From the NCBI GenBank assembly GCA_021234155.1, contig JAJEKV010000213.1, forward strand, positions 250,001 through 314,000: a stretch of DNA of 64,000 bases. The letters are read 5' to 3'. Of the stretch, positions 11,401 to 22,436 are shown piece after piece. Under the pieces are notes generated by a model. It did not search any database and was not told where the DNA came from. It saw only the letters and a list, made by a program, of their open reading frames with translations. Position 1 is the stretch's first letter; the number at the start of each line of letters is the position of its first letter. The translations under genes were made by a program, and so were the position numbers. Source of the stretch: Isoetes taiwanensis. Lineage: Eukaryota > Streptophyta > Lycopodiopsida > Isoetales > Isoetaceae.

Positions 11401-11920
11401 CTCACAAGAGGCCCACACCAAAGATTTGTACACCCAGCTACCCATGAAGAAACGCAGGCTTATAGCTTCCATTCGCACGGGGGCACATCGCCTCCGCATT
11501 GAAACAGGGCGTTGGGCTCGTGAAGCACGGGAGCAAAGGCTTTGCCAGTGTTGCCACCAGGGCGCGATTGAGGATGAATGTCATGCCCTCCGACACTGCC
11601 CAAGATTTTGCCCATATCCGAGCCGATATGTTCGATTACTAGTGCCCGCCAGCCGTTGCATCAGTTATTGGCTACGGCGTCAGTGGGTTTGTTGGGGTCA
11701 TACCTCCAGGAGGTTATGGATGCACGGACTCGTTTGTGTCCTACGGGACGGTATTGAACTGTCCTATGCAATTGTACAGTGTGCCAGCAGGCTTATTACT
11801 GCTAAGGTTTTTCCCTCGAAAACCCTTCGGGGCGGGGGTTTTTTAATCCTGTCAGTAATATGCTTGCTGCTCTCTTTTTTGTTTGGGTCCCATAGGCCAA
11901 TTGGTCTCCGTGGACGCTAA
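8469..11920 (+). pseudogene. LINE endonuclease-reverse transcriptase, frameshifted
   Basis: Endonuclease: VSWNCRGFPWQ, LMETWEH, then after a TGA at 8691-8693 GDFNARTGAEQ and WVDY. The frame shifts near 9180; SIGTDTFD and RWFDDECRELKR lie in the new frame. RT (9822-10739, original frame): NGKAADLDGMHAELLKW, VDFAKAFDTVPR, GVRQGCPLSPTLFGLYID and polymerase box IYADDVNLM. It then shifts for YKYLGIEFS, again for EPALLYGAEVWGP, and again for a C-terminal zinc cluster (CQCCHQGAIEDECHALRHC). At least four shifts plus one stop. RT wording (FRPRHSTIDHI, WGP.S..) differs from the plant L1 type, so it belongs to another non-LTR clade; I cannot name it. Confidence 0.85.
11819..11844 (+). other. GC-rich hairpin plus T-run near LINE 3' end
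   Basis: AAAACCC, loop around TTCGGGGC, then GGGTTTT followed by more T. It lies about 80 bp before the microsatellite tail and may be part of the 3' structure recognised by the element's own RT. Inferred only. Confidence 0.35.
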
Positions 11921-11956
11921 AAACCTATTCTATTCTATTCTATTCTATTTATTCTT

Positions 11957-14935
11957 TTGAGGTCTGAAAATACGACCTGCAGGCATGGAAAATTCAGTAC
12001 CGATGAATGGAAATTCTTCAAAGGCGCTCTTCTTCCAGTCACCTTTCTAATTAATATTTCTTATCTGCACAACAAGGAATCTGAAACCTCATTGGATGCA
12101 TATGCTCTCGATGTATTATCTCTGAATGTAACATGGGCAATTCTTGTCCCTTTTTTATTGGAAAATGGGATCTGAACAATGAATTCAATCTATTTTAATT
12201 GAAAGTGACTTATGGATGATCAACATAAATAAAAGATTTGGTGCAGATAAAGTATGAATTCTAGTTGGGAGAAAAGCAGAACCTATGAATACTCATGACT
12301 GGTGAGCCTTTTTTCTGCAGTGAAGGCTTGGCTAGATCTAATTTGATGTTCCATCTTATAGGTCTGTTGTACATCACTGAAGGGTTTGAAGTTAAATTTT
12401 GTATCTATCAACAGATCATTAGATGGATTTCCAATTACTGAAGTTCACCACCAGTTGCTCAATCAGAATAGGAGGCGTCTAGGTGATTTCAGAGAATGTG
12501 CGCCATGCACATGCTGCAGTGACACCGCGAAAAGATTTTTTTTCCTAACAGTTTGCTGCTTATTGAATGTGATATCAGACGTTTACCATTTGGGCTATGT
12601 TCATTCACGTCTGTCTCTTGTAATTGCCTATCATACACCTGAAGATGTGTTATTGTGCCAGATGTGCTATTTGAGAAGGCAGATCTGAATGGAAATTTCC
12701 TTCACGATGTTATACAAATACTGAAATACTACTCACATGTAAATGGAGGCTGTCTTGAGCAATGATCAAAAGTAAGTTAACTTAGAATGTAATTTTATAA
12801 ATTCAATCCAATTTTTATCTTTTACTTGCCTGACATATTTGTCATACTAAATATGATACTAGGAGCAATCCTTTAAATTCAAGGATGCAAGACAATTTTT
12901 GAGCAATGCCTTACTGAAGTGGAGGACTTCTATTGATAGATCTGCTTTATTATTCTGATCTAGGAGTATTTTCTCTTTGCTTCCTCGATCAAGGGAATAG
13001 CTAATGTTATGCGAAGAGTAACATGATCCTAATCCAATAAACCTTGCTAGTAATCATTTGTGTGGTTGCTAATAAAGTTTTTGTAGTGACAATATTTCAG
13101 CCCAACTAAAATTTCTCATTCTCAAGCAGCCAAAGGAGTCATATTTATAAAAATGATGGTAACAAGTATAAAACTAAAAGAATATGTAAAAATTATGCAA
13201 TTTTTTCAGGCAACAAACTGATCAAAAGAAATATTTTTACAAAATAAAGCAAATATCTAAATGACCCACAGAGAACCCAGGTGATTAATGCTATTTTTGT
13301 GTTGCCCCTAAGGGGGCAAACCCTTGCTCATATGGGTTTTTGGTATATTCCAGGCATATATGCCTGGAATATGCCAAAAATTGCTCCAAACTGGCTGTTG
13401 CCAGTAAACTGGCGGTCATCCTTGTTGCTGGTGGGGGCTGTTATAACCGCCTAACTGGCATGAAGTTTGATGCCGTAAGATCAAGCTTCTAGGTTTGATG
13501 CAAGCCGAACTAGATCTTCACAAATCATCCTTCCTGGATAGATGCATTTTCTGAAAACTTGTCTAGTCAGAGAACTTGCCATTAGGATCAAAGCAAGTAA
13601 ATATCTGGTTTACATTTCTGCAATGAGAAAAGTCATTACATTTACTGCTTCTTCCAAGTTCAATTACAGCTTGGCCCACATACTGGGGTTGCAGTTGGTT
13701 GGCAGTGGCAGTGATACGGGGGATGCTGTTTCTGGAGAGTTGAAGGTTAGTAGTTATCACAATGGAGGAGTGCATGCATGATTATATGCTGGAGGCTGAC
13801 TAAAATGTGTAATGGATATCATTGATCTTCTTTTTTCCTCTAACGCATAATACAACAAGTTATAAACCAGTAGGCATGTATGCTAAGCATTTATTGATTG
13901 TCATAAAACATGCACAAGCAGCCAGGCATTGGAACCACCATATGGTCTGAGGAACACGTTACCTGGTTGCTCTTTGCTTGTCGAAAATTATTGGTCCTAG
14001 TTTCTCTTAATATTTTTTCTAATGTGGAAGTAACATGTATTTGGTCTAGGTTGGCCCAACAACATTTGGAGTTACAGATCAATATAATCACCAGTTTTCT
14101 TCAAAGTCCAAAGGTCAGGTTATGGCAAAAAGAAAAGTTAGTCACTAGCTAATTAGCCTGACAGAAATCACGGATGCCCATTTGGATTTGCATAAAAAAT
14201 GATTGTAGGATGCATGCATTGTGGTTTCCATATTACTACAGAAACATTGTAGTTTTTATAAGTTTACATTGCAGATGTATTTGCATAGATGGTGTCTCCT
14301 TTGAGCTTTAAACAACAATGCTCAAGAGACGCTTCATGTGTGGAATTGAGTGCCAGCAAGTTATTTTGTAGCTGGTCTGCAGTGTAATGGTGTTGAAGTG
14401 GGAGAGAAGGGATTTCATGAGAAAGATCTGAATATTCAAAGTGCTTGATAGTCAGATGCCAGTTGTTCTACTTTGTTAGTTAAATGTCACCTGAGCCGTA
14501 AACATATAAAGTGATGAACTTAAAGATCCTGGTACAAATGCAGCACCAAATCATTTCTTCTGTTTCATATGCACAAAGTCGTGAGTGCAAGGCTAACAAT
14601 AACTTGCTTTTGCATGCCTGTGTAATTACATTTTTACCAAAGAATGACACGTATCCTGTAAATGATATTCTATTATAGACATTTTCTGCCAAGTAGCATT
14701 TACTGATGGCTGCTTATCTTCTGATGTATTATCAGCCCTGTCATAGTGGATTGTGAGATAACTTAGTGATCCAACCGACTGTCTGTACAACATGGTGTAC
14801 AACATGAGGTCATGATGTTCACCATCAGAATTTACAGCCAATTTAGCATTAGAATATGTAAGCTAAAGTTAATCGTTGTAGATTGGCGACAAGTACGCTA
14901 CATATGGACAAATGAGTGATAAAAGTCCAAGAAGT
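11957..14935. other. about 3 kb without a recognisable gene
   Basis: AT-rich, with only short chance frames. The only structures seen are the palindrome at 13337-13380 and a nearby short GC-rich inverted motif (GCCCCTAAGGGGGC, about 13303-13316). Confidence 0.5.
13337..13380. repeat. 44-bp near-perfect palindrome
   Basis: Arms 13337-13358 and 13359-13380 are reverse complements with one mismatch and no spacer (centre GGCATATATGCC). It could extrude a cruciform or be the core of a foldback element; no flanking target duplication recognised. Confidence 0.75.
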
Positions 14936-15056
14936 TGTTAGTTTGTTAGCATAGAGACGTTAGAATTCATGTATAAATATCTCATCTTTCCATAGAAATG
15001 AATCTCAGTTCTTGCATGCTTAGTTCTTCACGATCTTCATCATGGTATCAGAGCCT
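14936..15056 (+). mobile_element. LTR end plus primer-binding site (remnant)
   Basis: TGGTATCAGAGCC at 15043-15055 is a Met-tRNA primer-binding site preceded directly by CA. That makes 14936-15042 (TGTTAG...TTCATCA) a candidate LTR of about 107 bp, short as in TRIM elements, with a TATA-like GTATAAATAT inside. The true 5' edge is uncertain. No matching second LTR is found downstream, so the element is incomplete. Confidence 0.6.
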
Positions 15057-15378
15057 TCCTAGGATGATCAAGAGTGTGGATTGGCACTTGGTTAGAATAT
15101 CTTCTTAGATGTTTTATTATTCTTTCTTAGGTTCATCTAGGCTCTCATTTTGCAGGGATTTTGGCTAATGCTTGATCCGCCTCTACTTGAAATCAAAGCT
15201 CTGGTACCATTGTGATGTCCCCTACAACTATACAATGCCTTGATCATTTAAGCGGAGAGGATTTTCCTTCTCAGCAATATACCATTGCCAAAAAGGACAA
15301 AAGGGGTCATCTGTCTAACTTGGACCACTTCTGATGATCAAGTGTTTTGCGAAGGGCATGAACGTGTCATTGGAATTG

Positions 15379-15755
15379 GCAGGATTGCCTTCACTAGGAC
15401 GAGGAGGGGGGATTGCTTCTATCGAGGTTTTGATCTTGGCAGCCTTGGTCGAATCTCTGTTTTCATGCAGGATTGCATGATCGGAGGAAGGCTTCTGTTG
15501 TTGAAGGCAGGATTGCCTTGTTGGGTCTGTGACTGGTGAACTTGGGCCATTTGAAGTTTGTATTGTCTTGGCAGGATTGGTAGGACATGAAAGTAGGATT
15601 GCTCAAATTTGATATTGCGAGGGCAGGTTGACATTCTTTTGTTGGTCGAGGGTTCCATGTCTCAATCAGTTGCATTGTTGCCGTTAGAATTTGCGGAACA
15701 AATAGGTTGTGGCATTGTTGCTTGCAGGATTGCATGGTAGGGGCAGGATTGTACC
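15379..15755. repeat. irregular repeats of a GGCAGGATTG motif
   Basis: About nine copies or near-copies of GGCAGGATTGC are spread over 380 bp (for example near 15379, 15467, 15506, 15572, 15592, 15621, 15723, 15741) with 15-100 bp spacing. It follows the LTR/primer-site remnant and may be its internal domain. No protein signature. Confidence 0.6.
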
Positions 15756-16060
15756 CATGAAATGCTATTTTTCTGTGACCTAAAGGGCGTGAGTGTGGGA
15801 GTATTTAATCCTTGCAATATGGGACATTCTGTTGTATTAATGAAAATGGAGAGTTCCTTCTGTTATCTTTTGTGTTCTACTTTTTGCAGTTTTATCTGTT
15901 TCTCAAACTTTTTAAACCATTATGTTTATTCTAAATAAACGATTATCATTTCACGACAACTCTTGTATAAATGGGACCTAAGAAATAGATTCAGGATAGG
16001 CGAGCCTACCAACCATTTCAAAGATCAAGTGTAGATAGAATATATGTACTTGCATATAAT

Positions 16061-16620
16061 CTAACACGGGAGACACTTTAAAAACAAGGAACAAACAACA
16101 ACGAAGGAAGATTTCTTAGCTCGAACTAAGAAAATGAAATCATATATTCTATCTCGGACCACCGAAGGGTAATTCCTCGTGCGCAGCACCTTGTTTTTTA
16201 TAATAATCCTTTCAATTGTATTAGTTGTGTAGTCTATGGTCACTTGCCTTTCTGCTATGCTTTCAGGTGCTGTGGTTTGCTGAGATTTGCTGGTCTCTGC
16301 TCTGCTCGCTGGAGCACTGCTGGTGGGTTCACTTTTAACCTTGCCGTTGTATGCAAATAGGTATGATACTGTCTTTCTAACTTCTCTGTTCTTCAATCCG
16401 TCCGGGTATATTTTGCTCAGAAGTTCAATTAGAGCTTCTTCGTGCTCTGGCCTTACCTTATCAATAGAAGTTTTGCCAGGAATGACCCCGTTGGTATCCC
16501 AAATTTCATTGTACTCTGCTGCAAATATGAGATCTGTTCGAAATTGAGAGGGATGAACGCCCTCATTTGGCAGACCCGTTTCCGCAATCAGCCAGGTCCG
16601 GTCTTAAGGGAACGTTTCTT
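16061..16620 (-). CDS. unrecognised minus-strand reading frame, possible exon
   Basis: Open minus-strand frame from about 16600 to 16061. It is hydrophilic and protein-like, for example PEHEEALIELLSKIYPDG, then NREVRKTVSYLFAYNG, then a Ser/Thr/Ala/Gln-rich tail. Just upstream on the same strand lies a possible first exon (ATG at 16764, MVKKVIDHPPAQAVIPTEAM) ending at CGCCGG|GTAAGC, with a TTCTTCCAG acceptor near 16635. Joining them does not give one clean frame: a TAA precedes the open part. It is either a damaged gene or a chance frame. No family recognised. Confidence 0.25.
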
Positions 16621-16964
16621 CTGGCCTGGAAGAATGCAAGAAAATCGAATTAACAGGGGACCACCCATAGAAATTTTGTTTAGTTGCTTTTTGCTTACCC
16701 GGCGCATGGCCTCCGTTGGAATTACTGCTTGAGCTGGCGGATGATCAATCACCTTCTTTACCATGGTTGATCTGTTTGTTTAATGTGGAAATCCGAGAGC
16801 ACAAATTCGCGGGTTGCTTGGCCGGAGTAGAGAAAGTTGGGAAAGAGAGATTTGGAAAACACAAATTCGAAAGTTAGTTTGTCTACTAGTTCTACATTGC
16901 AGCGGGTCGCATTCATTACCGCGGGCGGCAAACAGGTAATGATTGTATAAACGGGTACGGGCAG

Positions 16965-17065
16965 AGACGGGCAGAAAATAGGTGGGGAAGAGACGGGCAG
17001 AAAATAGGTGGTACTATATAGGTGAAGGGTGGGAAAAAAATGTATGAAGGGTGGAAAAAAATGTA
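16965..17065. repeat. short tandem repeats
   Basis: AGACGGGCAGAAAATAGGTG occurs at 16965 and 16991 (period 26). It is followed by two copies of GAAGGGTGGRAAAAAAATGTAT (17024 and 17046). Confidence 0.8.
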
Positions 17066-17199
17066 TTTTGGGTGCTGGTGCTGGTGCTGAGCTCGCGTTT
17101 ATTTGCTACCCACCAGCATACTTTTGCCCGTTTGTCAAGTACATTTGCTATATAAGTAGTTGCCTTTTCTTCTAGCCTCCCTCCTAATAACTCAAGTAG

Positions 17200-19227
17200 C
17201 AAAGAATATGAATCAAAGCAAACAGATGAAAAGATCTTAGCTCAGAGCATAATTTGGTCGAAATTGCCATGCCTTTAGGATAAGCATTACAAAAACCTTC
17301 CTAAAGCGCCCAGGTCAAACTGCCTGTGTCACATCACTAATATACATCTTTTCATCTGAATACGCCTCATTAACCTTACGAAATCATAAGTTATAATTAT
17401 ACCTTCATCTCAACTAGCAAACATTATATTGCTATTGGTGGAACAATTCAATCTCTAACTCATATGCATTTGAACACATGCATATCCAAAACTTGCTCTC
17501 ATTTTTCCAATAGAAATTCATTTTTCTTATGCTGATGGATTCTGCTATGTGATGATCCCTGACCTTAATTAGATTTGTGAGTAACTGGCTTCTTGGTTGG
17601 GTAGTTGATCCGTGTTCGCGAGGCCTGGTTGGGCTACTGATTGTAACCGATGTTCATAAAAAAACCGTCTGGAATTTCTCAACCGAGCTCTGTAATTCTT
17701 CCTGAATTGATGAAATCGGCCTGTCTTCAAGTTTTGACCTGACTCTCCGCATCTATAATTGATAATTCAACACCAGTTTGGGTTTGCTGTGATTCCTTGA
17801 GCTTGACGAAGAAACTGTGCTAGGTTTCTTATCCTACTCACACCAGAATCCACTCCTTCCCATTCCACATAACATCATGCATTTCTGCTATTGTCTACTA
17901 TATGTATGTCTGCTATTCTCTACTATTAAAAACCCTGTCAGTTTTCCTCAGAAAACCAGTTCTGTCTGCAAATAACAAGCTCAAGAAGGAGTCTCGATTT
18001 GATTCCCGCTGGGAAACACGAATTTGTAGTGCTGAATCGCCAAAAATCCTTTGTCGGGAGAATTGCCAATCACTGGAACAAGGCCGCTGGCACTGCAAGC
18101 AAATAGATTCACGCTGCTTTAGCTGGAAACTAGTTTAAGAAATTAGATAGAAAACGTATATGAAAATAAAGACACTGAATATGGCCACAGACATTCAATT
18201 GGGGCATTCCATTGTAGGCCTGCCATGAATAATTGATTGGGCCTCAATCCGGTCCCCTACTGTAGAATCCGGTCATCAATCCCTGTAAACCAAGGCTTAT
18301 TCAGTGTTTGGGAAGAACTTCCTTCTGCCAGTCGATCCCTTTTGCTTGCTCTATGCTTGAGTTTCTGCGGAGAATTTGGATTTGGGTCTAAAAAGCCAAC
18401 TCTTCTTTGCTGGAAATTAGCCTTGATAGAGTTCTGGAAGGATTGCCGAAGTAGAACCTTGGAACCCAGCCGACCTGTTCTGTGTTCTGGCCGCCATCGC
18501 TTCTTCTGATACTGCTGCTTTTTAAGGGGCTACCCAGGTCCCGGTATCCCCCATGCATATCAATATATTTAGTGTCTAAGGTTTCGAACCATAACCCCAT
18601 GCATTTATATTAGTTATATATACGATTCGATGATACTATAGCATGCCTTCACCTTTTCACATATAGACTATACTCTATTAGGACCACAGAGTCCATCTTT
18701 TAGAGACCTAGTTTTTGCATGCCTGCTTAGAAACAGAACTTGAAGCCACGTTTGAATACATATTGGCTTAAGTTATTGACCCCTACATATTAGTAATAGA
18801 ACCTTACCTTAGCAAGCCTTGGTAGCTTAAACCGTAGAACCATGTCGTAGTATATAATGGTGGTGTTATAAGCAGAGACCATTGAATACGGAGTTCCCTT
18901 GCTTTAGATTTATGTTCTTGCTAGGTATTTTTATGGTAATGGCCGTAATTTCTAAGTGTGCCTCTTTCTGACCAATTTCATAATATTGATGGTTAAATTT
19001 TTAGCCCATCAAGCTGGTTAAATTTTTCCTCAAAAAGATGCGTATGTATTATCTTTTGATTGGACTTGCTGCAAGAATGATTGAAGATATTCAGCAAATT
19101 TGATTGGTGAAAAGAACCTAACCATTGCTTTTAAGCCATTGCGATTTCAAAGAAAAATTGTAACTTATTCACTTTGGTAGAATAGCGGGATGTTGCATAT
19201 TAGGCCATTTGTTATGGGCTGAGAAAG
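17200..19227. other. about 2 kb without a recognisable gene
   Basis: Only short chance frames. A GGTTCGAAACC string (minus strand, about 18578) resembles a pol III B box, but no A box was found. Confidence 0.45.
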
Positions 19228-19277
19228 AGAAACGTTTGCGGCGGCCTTGGCGGCCTTGGCCGCCGCGATAAGTTTCT
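19228..19277. repeat. GC-rich hairpin element, copy 1
   Basis: AGAAACGTTTGCGGCGGCC, a central TTGGCGGCCTTGG, then CCGCCGCGATAAGTTTCT: an imperfect foldback. Related to 29982-30022 and 33681-33706, so a dispersed repeat. Confidence 0.7.
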
Positions 19278-20206
19278 TGTAATATTTAACATAGATTGCC
19301 ATTTCAAATATGTAAACTTCATAAAATTTTGCTTGAAAAAATTGTAGTCGTCCATAAAATACTAGAATCTTTGAAACTAAAATTCCGTCCAGCTTAAAAC
19401 GTAGGCAAAATTTTTGAGTTGATAGGTATGCTGAGAAACAATGGAAGAGGACTATTTTGATGCGTTCCCAGGCACCATATCACCGGCGGTTTTATTTCAT
19501 CAGCCACTTTATTTGAAGAACCGTAGACTTCGTTTAAGAGCTTCTAAAGCCATTAGAGTTTCGAAGCCATTTTTTTAAATCATCCTCAAGTTCTTCTCGA
19601 TTATCGAATTCAATTTAGATTGCGTGCAATGAAAGTAAGCATCTTTACCAATGTTTTAATATAAAAGTCATACTTGCTGCTTTCCAAACTTTAAATATAT
19701 TCCATCATGGAAAAGGTGAGAATATTCACATGAGCAATGTGTCTATTCAAGCAAATATACATCTTTTAGATCCTTTTGGATTGGACTTTTATCATAATAG
19801 ACAAAATCCACAGTACTTGGCTTTTAGCAGCTCTGAAATTGTACTAGTACCTGGCTTTTAGCGACTCTGAAATTGTACTAGATTTTAATCTGAAAACTCT
19901 GTTTATAATTACAGAATAGTCTGAACTTTGCTTTATAAGTCAATCTCTAAAGGATCGTATAGAAAGCAGTTAATGCAAAACTTGCCAAATTCTCAATTGC
20001 CGGAATGCCAAGGACTATTTGATAAATCTGGCATCAGATCATCCTCTGCTACTTAATTGAAATATGATGTAAGTTAAGCCGATTTTCCATGGGATCAGGA
20101 ACCAGGCTACTAAGTTGCAGAAAGCAGGTTTTCTGCCATCAGATCATCCTATGAAGTTTGTGAGAATTGAAATATGGTATTTTCAAATGATATGCATATA
20201 TCCTGA

Positions 20207-20407
20207 CTACAACCTTGATAAATAGTTGCCTGCTGGAAAATAATTCACCACCAAAGGGGCAGAAACTCTGGGTTTGCGCATCTTCTTGGAAGGGGCCTTG
20301 GATTTGGGAGCCATGTTCTGGTCTGATACTTTGTTAGAAGAGCGAAAGAGCTTCTGAAACAACCTCTTTACTTTAGAACGCTTGCGCATTTTGGTATTCA
20401 CCTCCAT
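20207..20407 (-). CDS. small basic protein, family member A1 (66 aa)
   Basis: Intronless minus-strand ORF of 66 codons. Three zones: a basic N-terminus with an amphipathic stretch (MRKRSKVKRLFQKLF), a Ser/Asn/Lys linker (SSNKVSDQN, then K/A/P-rich), and a conserved C-terminal end (SAPLVVNYFPAGNYLSRL). No signal peptide and no transmembrane segment. At least four other copies in the window share the same start, both motifs and the same stop position, which supports a real gene. A TATA-like CTATAAG lies on the minus strand at about 20485-20491, some 80 bp upstream. Function unknown; family not recognised. Confidence 0.6.
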   Translation of the reverse strand: MEVNTKMRKRSKVKRLFQKLFRSSNKVSDQNMAPKSKAPSKKMRKPRVSAPLVVNYFPAGNYLSRL

Positions 20408-20482
20408 AGCTGAAAGTTTGAGTCAATGAATGCAAAGTGTAAGATGCAGCTTAGTTGATGAGGAATGAAGAGATGGATAAAT

Positions 20483-20510
20483 TCTTATAGCATTGGGATA
20501 ACTTGCAGGT
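20483..20510 (-). promoter_or_regulatory. TATA-containing core promoter of A1
   Basis: The minus strand reads CAAGTTATCCCAATGCTATAAG. The other copies have the same layout: an A-rich start, TCC, AAT or ATT, then CTATAA. Confidence 0.5.
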
Positions 20511-20861
20511 GAAGAAAGAAAGAATTCTCTAAGCAGGGACTGTAGCCACTCAGAACCAACGTGGAAAGGATCTCAGTTTCAGTGCAGTTACGTGGAAAGG
20601 TATTCCTAGGTTCTGAGAGTAGTTTCAGTGCAGATCTCATGGCACTACTTAGTCAAAAATCAAACTCAATGCCAACAATTCCTAAATTTTGTGGGCAGCA
20701 CCTTTGTTGGAAAAAAGCTGAACTCCTTTATTTTGAAGTGAGACAATTTCGTCTGTCCCACATTATATATCATGTCTACTTAACAGCAAAACCAAAAAAC
20801 TTTACTCGTCAGCCAAATTGGACCACCAAAACCATATTATTTTACTCGTCATGTTTGAGAT

Positions 20862-20897
20862 TTATGATAACTTCAGAAACAACCTCTTTACCTCCAT
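20862..20897 (-). pseudogene. truncated family-A copy
   Basis: Minus strand from ATG 20897: MEVKRLFLKLS then TAA, only 11 residues. It matches the start of the longer degenerate copy at 33936 and marks one edge of the segmental duplication. Confidence 0.6.
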
Positions 20898-21526
20898 GGT
20901 GGAACAGTTGGCAAATATATATGAATACTAACACTTTATAGCGATGGATGTACTGAGATTTTAAGCTTGCCTTCCCTATTAATTCTGCTAAAAATACCTC
21001 TTCCTCTACAAGATAACAGCATGGAAAGGGTGAATCCCATTTTTCATTATGAAGTTTACAATCATTTTGACATTAAGAAAGTGCTAATTCTTTACATATA
21101 CCAGAAAGAGGCTCTGTTTTTCTAGAAGAGTGAAATTTTAAAGCATATCAAACAGGCCAAATCCATAGCACAGCAAACCAACGATTATTTTTACATGGTA
21201 TCCATGGTCAATCTACCTACCTGCCTTACGAAACACAAGGTAGGCTATGAATAAATTCTCAGACGCAGATTTGCAGGGAGAAGATTGCTTAATACTATCT
21301 AAGCTTTACAAAATGCAGGCCAAAAATGGTTTAACAGAAACAGCAGGGCAATACAATTTCCTAAAATCAAAAGAAGCCACATAAATATCGTTACTGGACA
21401 TTTAATGTATCAAAGGACAATCTGAGATCTATTCAATGTACAGTAGGATTATGATAATAGAAGCTCCCTTACACATAACAATATAGCTACAAGAATTTTC
21501 TGCAGCTGCCACTCATAATTTACACT

Positions 21527-21772
21527 TCAATCTTTCTGTTCATTGATGTTGAAGCCATAGGAAACGTACAGTTTTCTGCTTGGAAATGCAGGCCCATTAA
21601 ACATTCCAAAACTATGCCTCTCTTTGTGATCACGAACTTTTCCAGTTGAATGGGACCTTTTTTTGTGTGCTGAACTTTCATCGGCCACTTTGTTTGACGA
21701 ACAGAAGGATTTGAAGATCTTCTGGAGCCACTCTGTAAAGAAAAACGTCTTGGTCATTTTGCCCATCTCCAT
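21527..21772 (-). CDS. small basic protein, type B member B1 (81 aa)
   Basis: Minus-strand ORF; ATG at 21772 chosen (MEMGKMTKTFF) because it aligns with the starts of type A, though an in-frame ATG 13 codons upstream gives 94 aa. It shares the centre of type A (WLQKIFKSF, then SSNKVADES against SSNKVSDQ). It differs after that: a His/Lys/Arg-rich middle (HKKRSH, VRDHKERH) and a different C-terminus (PSRKLYVSYGFNI). Its duplicate at 34531 is intact and similar, supporting coding potential. It lacks the APLVVNYFP end, so it may be a divergent relative. Function unknown. Confidence 0.5.
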   Translation of the reverse strand: MEMGKMTKTFFFTEWLQKIFKSFCSSNKVADESSAHKKRSHSTGKVRDHKERHSFGMFNGPAFPSRKLYVSYGFNINEQKD

Positions 21773-22120
21773 AACCAAGTCCAGATAGTTAATTTGAGAA
21801 ATGGGGTTCAACGAAAGTAAGCGTCATATGATTTAAGCCACTATTTTGGCATAGAAAATCACTGTTTCTACTTTTTTCGGACCATTCAATAGCCATCATA
21901 GGAAACGTGAGAATATTCACATTTTCCTTAGTGCTCATACATCAAGCCAAATAATATTTAATCCTTTGGATTCCTCACAATGGACGAAATCCAAAATACT
22001 TGGGCTTCTTATCGTAGCTTCAAAGCCTGAAGTCTGTTTCTTAGTTATCTCTAAAGAATCATATAATCTATGACCATCTAAGAATAGGCTTATCTTCAGA
22101 AAATCAGTAGCATAGCGTGA

Positions 22121-22321
22121 TCACAAGCTTGACAAATATTGGCATGCTGGGAAATAATTAACCACCAGAGGCGCAGAAACCTTGGGTTTCTTTATCTTTT
22201 GAGCAGTGGCCTTGGCTTTGGCAGCCACATTCTGGTCTGAAACCTTGTTTGAAGGGCTGAAGAGCTTCTGAAGCAACCGCTTTACTGGAGATTTTTTGCT
22301 CATTTTGTTGCTGCCTTCCAT
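22121..22321 (-). CDS. small basic protein, family member A3 (66 aa)
   Basis: Minus-strand ORF; ATG 22321 (MEGSNKMSKKSPVKRLLQKL) chosen because it aligns with the family. The frame extends further upstream, but the extension has no counterpart. It has SPSNKVSDQN and the C-terminal end SAPLVVNYFPACQYLSSL, with Cys-Gln for Gly-Asn. TATA (CTATAAAAA) lies on the minus strand at about 22410-22418. The leader between TATA and ATG is similar in A1, with CCTCATCAAC..CTGCATCTT. Its duplicate at 34980-35088 is a deletion pseudogene. Confidence 0.6.
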   Translation of the reverse strand: MEGSNKMSKKSPVKRLLQKLFSPSNKVSDQNVAAKAKATAQKIKKPKVSAPLVVNYFPACQYLSSL

Positions 22322-22408
22322 AATCAAGCAAATGATTGCAAATTGGCAAAGAAAAAAATTTGAGGAAGATGCAGCCGAGTTGTTGATGAGGAATAAGAGG
22401 AAGGGAAG

Positions 22409-22436
22409 CTTTTTATAGCATTGGAGTTGTTCGTAG
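22409..22436 (-). promoter_or_regulatory. TATA-containing core promoter of A3
   Basis: Minus strand GAACAACTCCAATGCTATAAAA, about 90 bp before the ATG; the clearest copy of the family promoter motif. Confidence 0.5.

Larger units (their letters stand above)
8467..11952 (+). mobile_element. GC-rich LINE, 5'-truncated, with pentanucleotide tail
   Basis: Second non-LTR element, clearly different from the one at the window start. It is distinctly GC-richer than its surroundings. It begins at the first residues of the endonuclease and ends in a (CTATT)n-type microsatellite at about 11924-11950 instead of poly(A). TTTATTCT occurs at 8459-8466 and 11948-11955 and may be the target duplication. That match is partly built into the tail repeat, so it is weak evidence. 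Dead copy: several frame changes. Confidence 0.85.

Noticed and set aside
11819-11844. Hairpin plus T-run as a bacterial-type terminator
   Set aside because: Eukaryotic context; more likely a LINE 3' structure, so not called a terminator.
18541-18600. GGTTCGAAACC as a possible SINE B box on the minus strand
   Set aside because: No A box at the proper distance and no tail or target duplication.
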